A stretch of 64,000 bases of DNA, from assembly GCF_030463535.1 (NCBI RefSeq), contig NC_132883.1, forward strand, positions 34,362,741 to 34,426,740, read 5' to 3'. Numbering within the stretch: position 1 is the stretch's first letter; each line of letters starts with the position of its first letter. A program made the translations under genes and the position numbers. Below the pieces are notes generated by a model. The model was given only the letters and a program-made list of their open reading frames with translations. It did not search any database and was not told where the DNA came from. This document shows positions 58,731-64,000 of the stretch, piece by piece. Source of the DNA: Salminus brasiliensis (Eukaryota > Chordata > Actinopteri > Characiformes > Bryconidae).

Positions 58731-61668
58731 CTGAAAAAAATACACGCAAATATGTCAAAATCCATCTTCCGAAATAGCAATATCATTTCAAGATACTTTT
58801 AGTAAAAACTTTTACCTGCATGATCTCCACTATGGCTACCAGATCAGCCAGAGATATCTTGTCTCCAACTATAAAAGGCCTGTCCTGTAGAAACTTCTCC
58901 TCAAAGAGCTTGAGACTCATATTCAGGTCTTCCAATGCAGAATCCATCTTCTCTTTTGCTACTTGGGCTCCAGTGACAGCAGGCAAGACTCCCTAAAAGA
59001 TATTTCTATGAAAGATCAAAAGCTTACACAACATTTTGCATTTTTAATAGCTTTAATAGCTTTAAAATCATGTTGATGCTCCACTGACTTGTAATATTAG
59101 GCATACCATTTCTATCATTGCTACTCCAGACTCAGCATGCTGCTAACTGCACTAATTTTAATAAAGTGGGCAGGACTATGCTTGCAATGACTGCATAACC
59201 TATGAAAAATCTGTGATATTACTCTACCACGATAGTTCACATGCTTTTTCCACTTTCTGTGACGGTTCTGTTTCTCTCAGCTTCTCAACTAATGCATGCT
59301 GAAAACATGTATTACACTTCCCTTATACTTCTCGGCTGTAAGAACTTTAAAGAACCAATATAATGCAAAACTGAGGTTGATGTAGTGGGGGCCAAAAGTC
59401 TGGGATCACTGAAAATGTTTTTTTATAAGTAACTACTCAAATGTTGTTTTTTTTTTATTAAGGCTCTGTTTAGATGGTTCTCAAACGGATCTGATCTCCT
59501 TATCAGAGGCTTTTGCACAAAGTTGTGTCACACTTGTGTGCACACTGTCACTAAAACAAAAGGGGGATGTGCCATCAAATACCAAGCAAAACATGCAAAT
59601 GTTTGAAGTGTTCTATGCTTTACTCAAATACTATCGCAATACTATTGTACTATTTTTCATACTACTAGTATCTCAGATCTTAGTATTTTTGTATTTTACT
59701 ATTTTAATCCATTAACATTTATGAACTGTGGAGTCCTGTGTCTACTCTACAATAAGCTATTATAATTATATTGTAAATAATATATATGATATTTTATGTA
59801 AATAATATATATATTTTATATAAATAAATACAAATCTATTTTAGACTTTATATAATATTTTAGCATATAACTCCTGTGTGAACAATAATAGTACAAGTAT
59901 TTTAAGATTTTAAGATATTAAGATCTTAAGATATATACATAATTTTTATGTTTTCTTTATTTGACAGCTTCCTACGTATTATTTTTATTACATAAACCAG
60001 TAAAGCTGCTCAGAATTAGTGTATTAGATTAATTGTATATATTAATCTGCCACCATTCTGGATTTATATAATAGAAAACCCAGTACATTGTGGCCTAAAT
60101 CAATTTAGTAAGTGTTGACCTTCTTCAGGTGGACAAGTGTAAATATTACAACTTGTAATCTGACCTCCTGTAGTAACCTACCTCCTGTAGCTTGATGTAG
60201 CAGATATTGGCAGTGATTTTGTGCAAACTGCCAAATTAAAGACAGATAGATGATAGAGATGATAGAGATTATCAGGGAACGACCTTGTGAGTAGAATTAT
60301 TTTGTTGAATCAAGTAAACTCTAATCTCAAGAATTTAAACATAATTATATCCCATATTAATCCTAAATATAAATCATCAACAGATATTACAGACATCTTT
60401 TGGTAAAACGATTTGAATATGAGTATAAAACATATCTTGTTGCTTCAGTTGAAATAAGGATGAAAGGAAGATGGTAAATGATTATACAGATCAGTAAGTG
60501 GGTTAAAAGGCCAGGGCAAGACTGTTTAAGAGCTAAGTTGTGTAATGACTATTTGCATAACTTTCAACCCTTCATGTTCGGCATGGCAGTGGAACTGTGG
60601 CTCTTACCCTGAACCAAAAGACCTTTGATCCATGGGCCCTTATGTTAGTATGCTGCCAAGAAAGGTACTCATCAACCCGAGCACGCTTCTGCAGGTCAGC
60701 GGGATACCAGTGGTCTGGAGTGGAATACTTCTGCACCAGGTATTGCAGGATCGCTGTGCTGTAACATAGCATTACATTGCATTTCATTATGTCTGTTATT
60801 CATTAGAATGAGCAAAATGACAAAATCATTGTCTTATTAGACAGAGCGACAAGGCTGAGTGTGCAGGTCAAGATCAGTGTTAAAGTTCCAGTGCCACTGT
60901 AACACAGGTCATACTGCCTATCAAGGAATGAAGAGTATGTCGTCATAATTCGAATGAGCGGACCTATAAAATGCTCCAAAATGACCTGGAATGAAATCTT
61001 CAATACATTGCTTGTTGTTTCACGTGACAGTGACTATATATTGTTTTTTAAGCTTGTGCTTGCACCATGTAAAGGCTTCGTTCTATTTGTATATTAACTA
61101 AACAACACTTACATTTAAGCAATATCATCAATGCTGAAACCCAAAGGAGCTGACAGAGGAGAATCATGTAGTATTAAGGAGTACATTTTGTTAGCATTAG
61201 CCCCAAGTAGCCAGATAGGGCTTATAATTAACTTTTAACATATACTTTTTTCCCTAGTAGCAGAAAATCACTCAGGTTAATTTTCTTTAAGGACTGTAAC
61301 TAAATTTGTGCCCTTACTCTATATGGAAGGTATTTGGACATATGCACATTCATTGTTTCTTCCGAAATCAAGAGTATAAAAAGAGTTACTCCTGCTTTTG
61401 TTGGAGTAACTGTCTTTACTGTGCAGAGAAGGCTTTCTACTAGATTTCTGAGCATTGCTAGGCTTTCTGTGACAAGAGCATTAGCGAGATCAAGATGTTG
61501 GATGATCATCACCCCACCTTATCCCCAACTGCCCTGTTCATCCAAAAAGTATTGGATGGAGCACCATCATTCCAGAGAACACACTGTTTATGTTAACTGT
61601 GTATCTGCTCTGAGTCCAATTGGCGATATTTCTCTAAAGGGAGTCTGTGTGTGTGCATTTGTACAGTG

Positions 61669-61700
<32 letters not shown>

Positions 61701-62318
61701 AACTTTGATACACACAGCTTCTTTACAGTTACAGTTTTGATATTGCACATTTAAGTGCTGTCCTTTTCAAATACATTACATTTTTAGTCTTGATTTGCCT
61801 TTAATTAACTTTAACTAAAATGTATTGTTTTGACATAAACAGAATTTCACTATTGCACCATTTAAAAAGAAACCAGAAATCCATATGTTTGACACTCACC
61901 TCTCTGTAAGGATAAAAGCTCCATCTTTAAGGACAGGTAATTTCCTTATAATGCTGACTTTTCCAAATCCTTCACCATAATTTTCACCTGTTTGTTAACA
62001 TAAATTAAGTGCCATGATCTTTAGACACATGCACTAACTCACACACACAAGTATGCACACAAAGTCACACTTTTAGGCCACAGAGACAAAAAGAAGATAC
62101 TTTAAGATACTACAGTATACTATAAATGTTACATACCACAAGCACAACACTACATCACAATTGTCTCTTTTAAAACCATAACAAGAAAATTATTTTTGTA
62201 GTCTACCTGAAGCGAGATCCACTGCTTTGAATTCAAAAGGAATGTTTGCGAGCTTAGCAAATGTGTAGACAGAGCGACAAGGCTGAGAGTGCAGGTCAAG
62301 ATATAGTTCCAGTGCCAT
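58530..62318 (-). CDS. gstt1: Theta-class glutathione S-transferase (5 coding exons, 242 aa)
   Basis: This gene encodes a cytosolic GST of the theta class, which conjugates glutathione to small electrophiles such as halogenated hydrocarbons. Joining, on -, 62318-62207, 61987-61900, 60758-60608, 58992-58816 and 58730-58530 gives an unbroken 242-residue frame with GT..AG introns, the usual theta length. The N-terminal thioredoxin-like domain holds the catalytic serine S11 in [10 protein letters not shown], the cis-proline P55 in RKLPVL and the glutathione-binding ES pair at 66-67. [10 protein letters not shown] and SWQHTNIR lie at the start of the all-helical C-terminal domain, followed by [16 protein letters not shown] and [14 protein letters not shown], theta hallmarks. 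It resembles zebrafish gstt1b as I remember it; gstt1a is the alternative. It converges on parapinopsin. A degenerate copy of its first exon lies in intron 2. Confidence 0.95.
58816..58992 (-). CDS. gstt1: GST theta exon 4 (coding)
   Basis: This exon encodes residues 118-176, from [11 protein letters not shown] to [16 protein letters not shown], the core helices of the C-terminal domain. It is bounded by TTTTAG and CAG|GTAAAAG on the minus strand, both phase 0. Confidence 0.93.
59045..60605. other. GST intron 3 with repeat relics
   Basis: Part of 59,045-59,390 is a diverged direct copy of 62,905-63,115 outside the gene. 59,385-59,450 (GGCCAAAAGTCTGGGATCAC) resembles a Tc1-type terminus. The rest is AT-rich. 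Confidence 0.55.
60608..60758 (-). CDS. gstt1: GST theta exon 3 (coding)
   Basis: This exon encodes the Ser67 codon end through R117: [11 protein letters not shown], then [20 protein letters not shown] and GSKVFWFR. The acceptor is GTTACAG. The donor is AGG|GTAAGA on the minus strand. Confidence 0.93.
60839..60941 (-). pseudogene. Degenerate copy of GST theta 5'UTR and exon 1
   Basis: This 103-bp stretch in intron 2 of the GST gene matches 62267-62362 almost base for base, in the same orientation. It covers about 44 bp of 5'UTR and the codons up to [17 protein letters not shown]. The ATG has become GTG (60897) and about 7 bases are inserted after the GTTCC stretch, so it cannot serve as a working first exon. 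No copy of exon 2 or of the promoter beyond 62362 accompanies it. It may be the remnant of a tandem GST duplicate or a small local copy. Confidence 0.85.
61671..61700. repeat. (ATT)n microsatellite in GST intron 2
   Basis: Nine to ten tandem ATT units. Confidence 0.95.
61900..61987 (-). CDS. gstt1: GST theta exon 2 (coding)
   Basis: This 88-nt exon encodes residues 38-66 and two bases of codon 67: [18 protein letters not shown], then the end of the thioredoxin-like domain. The acceptor is AACAG|G and the donor GAG|GTGAGT on the minus strand. It contains no ATG-started ORF, so ORF callers miss it. Confidence 0.9.
62207..62318 (-). CDS. gstt1: GST theta exon 1 (coding)
   Basis: This exon encodes residues 1-37 and one base of codon 38, from [11 protein letters not shown] (catalytic Ser11) to KAVDLAS. 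The donor on the minus strand is CAG|GTAGAC. The ATG is preceded by ACA, giving A at -3, and followed by G. Confidence 0.93.
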
Positions 62319-62380
62319 TGTAACACAGGTCGTACTGCCCATCAAAGAATTAAGAGTATGTCATTTGACTTTGGGTCACT

Positions 62381-62390
62381 TCTTTTATGC
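62381..62390 (-). promoter_or_regulatory. TATA-like box of the GST theta gene
   Basis: On the minus strand GCATAAAAGA lies 63-72 bp before the ATG. A G-rich GGGGTGGAGGAGGGGGTGG box sits just upstream (about 62,398-62,420). Initiation about 30 bp downstream would fall near 62,355 and give a short 5'UTR. Inferred from position and sequence. Confidence 0.5.
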
Positions 62391-62560
62391 AGAAAGCTCC
62401 ACCCCCTCCTCCACCCCTGCAGAAGACTCTGGAGAGCAAGGGTGAAATGTTCTGGCTGTATCTAGTTATTTTTGCTGAGAGATAATGACTAAATAACACT
62501 TTGTGTACACTTTGCTATGTAGGGCTGTTCTCTTGCACTTATCAGGAATGGTTGTGAACA

Positions 62561-62785
62561 GGTGTAGAATAGTGTGTAGCAGTACTGTCCTCCATATGGC
62601 AGACTGGAGTTTGATTCCCCAGCTGGCTAAGTACCCTGTTACGCTAATTCTAATTAATTTCTAATTTTATAATAATTCTAAACTCTAACTTCACCAATGG
62701 AGTTGGGCAAGACTCGATACATTCACCTTGTTTAACAGAATTCAAATGTGAGTGGCTCTGGATAAGAGTGTCAGCCAAAATACTA
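62561..62785 (+). mobile_element. tRNA-derived SINE upstream of GST theta
   Basis: Degenerate head (GGTGTAGAATAGTGTGTAGC), B-box-like GTTTGATTCCCC (62,609-62,620) and tail GGCTCTGGATAAGAGTGTCA. Same family as 13,955. It lies about 240 bp upstream of the GST ATG on the opposite strand. Confidence 0.8.
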
Positions 62786-62904
62786 TTTCATTTGTAACTT
62801 TAAGTCTGTATGATTGATACACATTTAGATTTAATAAAGTGAAAACTATTAGGGTCATTTCAGCAATATTAAAGCAACATTATGCTGCATTTATACCTTA
62901 AAAT

Positions 62905-63115
62905 AGCAGTTTTAAAATCATTGTGACGCTCAACTGATGTTGCTACTCTGGGCTCAGCACACTACTAACTGCACTCTGTTACTTTAGACAGGACTATCCT
63001 TACAACAACTGTGTAACACTGCATCATATTTCCGCAAAGCGCAAATCATACTTCCTGGCTGTAAGGGGAGCCCAGGAGCAAGAAACACCAATTCTTGCAT
63101 AATGCTACTTTAAAC
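62905..63115 (+). repeat. Repeat shared with GST intron 3
   Basis: TTTAAAATCATTGTGACGCT, CAACTGATGTTGCTACTC, CTAACTGCACT and GACAGGACTA recur in order at 59,050-59,390. The two copies bracket exons 1-3 of the GST gene in the same direction. Confidence 0.65.
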
Positions 63116-64000
63116 AAGCCTATCATCAGCTGACATCTCCCAGACCTTTGTGGAAGACTAAACTTCCACAAATTGAGTGCTCAATTGTAATTTAATTGCA
63201 ACTGTACAAGGTGAAAATGGTCTTTAGAATAGACTCTGTGTTATATTAGCAATATAATCATTCATTTTAACATTAATTAAAATCTTACTAGAAGAATCTG
63301 CATCACTAGCTGGATTTTCAACCTCTTTGGGGTGCACACCAGTGTTGAAAAAGTGTGGTTTAGAGGTAAAGAAATGTCCACTTGCTTTAACAAAAGGAGG
63401 AGCATGTATGAGGCTCCCTCCTTAAAGTAGGGGTGTCCAATCTTATCCATAAATAACTGGTTTTCTTTTGAACTATGCAGGTCCGGCCATTTGTGGTAAA
63501 GATTGGACACTCCCTGTTTAAGTAATTGTAACATTGACTGACACTTTCTTGTCCTGTGTTTATATTTATTTGTTTGTGTTCTTCTTTGTTTGTGTTTTGG
63601 TTTTCTGCTCCACCCCATCACTATCACTATCCTCACCAGTTCTCATTCTGTTGTCCTCCATTTCATTGTGTTTCCTTTTACCTGTATTACTCATAGCTAC
63701 ATGTCTCAGGTCTGGGAACGGGCCCCAGGTCTGGCATCAGCCACTGACCATGCATCCTCAGCCAATGTGGCTGTCCAGTTCCTTGCACCAAGGCCTTTGC
63801 CCAGCTCAGTGACTGAGCTTGTGATTTCCTCATAGCACTGCCTAGAAATATCTCTCGACCAGCTGGTACACTGCAGTTGCCTTGCCAGTGGTCTCATTAC
63901 AGTGGTGCCATTACAAACCACAAAGTCACATGTCACACTGCTCACCAGGGGCTCTTAATAGAGGCACTTGCCTTTCAGAAATGGGTGCCTGCCCCTTAGA
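63116..64000. other. Non-coding window end
   Basis: Nothing assigned with confidence. 63,540-63,700 is T/C-rich and could be an LTR fragment. The open frames at 63,277-63,945 have no domain. Confidence 0.4.

Noticed and set aside
60803..61003. A second GST gene start
   Set aside because: The copy has GTG in place of ATG, an insertion, and no following exon 2 of its own. It is best called a relic.

Overview
The window is vertebrate nuclear DNA, almost certainly from a ray-finned fish. It is AT-rich, intron-rich and full of teleost-type repeats: Tc1/mariner and hAT relics, chromovirus (Ty3/gypsy) fragments, and tRNA-derived SINEs with the CTCTGGATAAGAG tail. One of its two recognisable genes, parapinopsin, is a non-mammalian pineal opsin and most resembles the catfish protein as I recall it. 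An otophysan fish (catfish or characin relative) is a reasonable inference, but the sequence alone does not prove it. There are no bacterial-type operons, CRISPR arrays, rRNA or tRNA genes.

Layout. Positions 1-2.6 kb hold a diverged duplicated repeat, an LTR-like stretch and a CpG-rich block (about 1.9-2.6 kb) that looks like a promoter/first exon. Positions 5.93-8.91 kb are a 3-kb minisatellite of about 74 units (40-42 bp). It ends about 130 bp before a second CpG island (9.04-9.4 kb) with a perfect CRE and a CACGTG E-box. From 9.4 to 48.9 kb I find no host coding exon. This stretch holds decayed transposons: hAT at 14.7-15.9, chromovirus reverse transcriptase/RNase H at 16.5-17.1, a MITE at 17.6, Tc1-like relics at 19.1, 23.7, 36.3, 37.5 and 44.2, a 12-bp-TIR element at 28.9-30.3, and chromovirus gag/integrase/chromodomain at 32.4-33.9 kb. 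It also holds simple-sequence tracts and an AT-rich minisatellite at 40.3-41.3 kb.

Genes. A complete four-exon parapinopsin gene lies on + (48,924-53,077; 354 aa), with a poly(A) signal at 53,358. A complete five-exon theta-class glutathione S-transferase gene lies on - (62,318-58,530; 242 aa). The two genes are convergent, with about 5.4 kb between stop codons. One is a bistable, probably UV/blue-absorbing Gi/Gt-coupled opsin of the pineal. The other is a cytosolic detoxification enzyme. Nothing suggests a functional link beyond adjacency.

Most notable observations. (1) The minisatellite repeats a PBX/HOX-like TGATTGAT core about 70 times next to a CpG-island promoter and has an 800-bp higher-order duplication. 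(2) A 103-bp degenerate copy of the GST 5'UTR and exon 1 sits inside the same GST gene's second intron, with its start codon lost. (3) A foldback element sits in the last parapinopsin intron and a 22-bp minisatellite in the first. I did not find a convincing new multi-gene system. The first two CpG-rich blocks could be first exons of genes whose other exons I cannot see.
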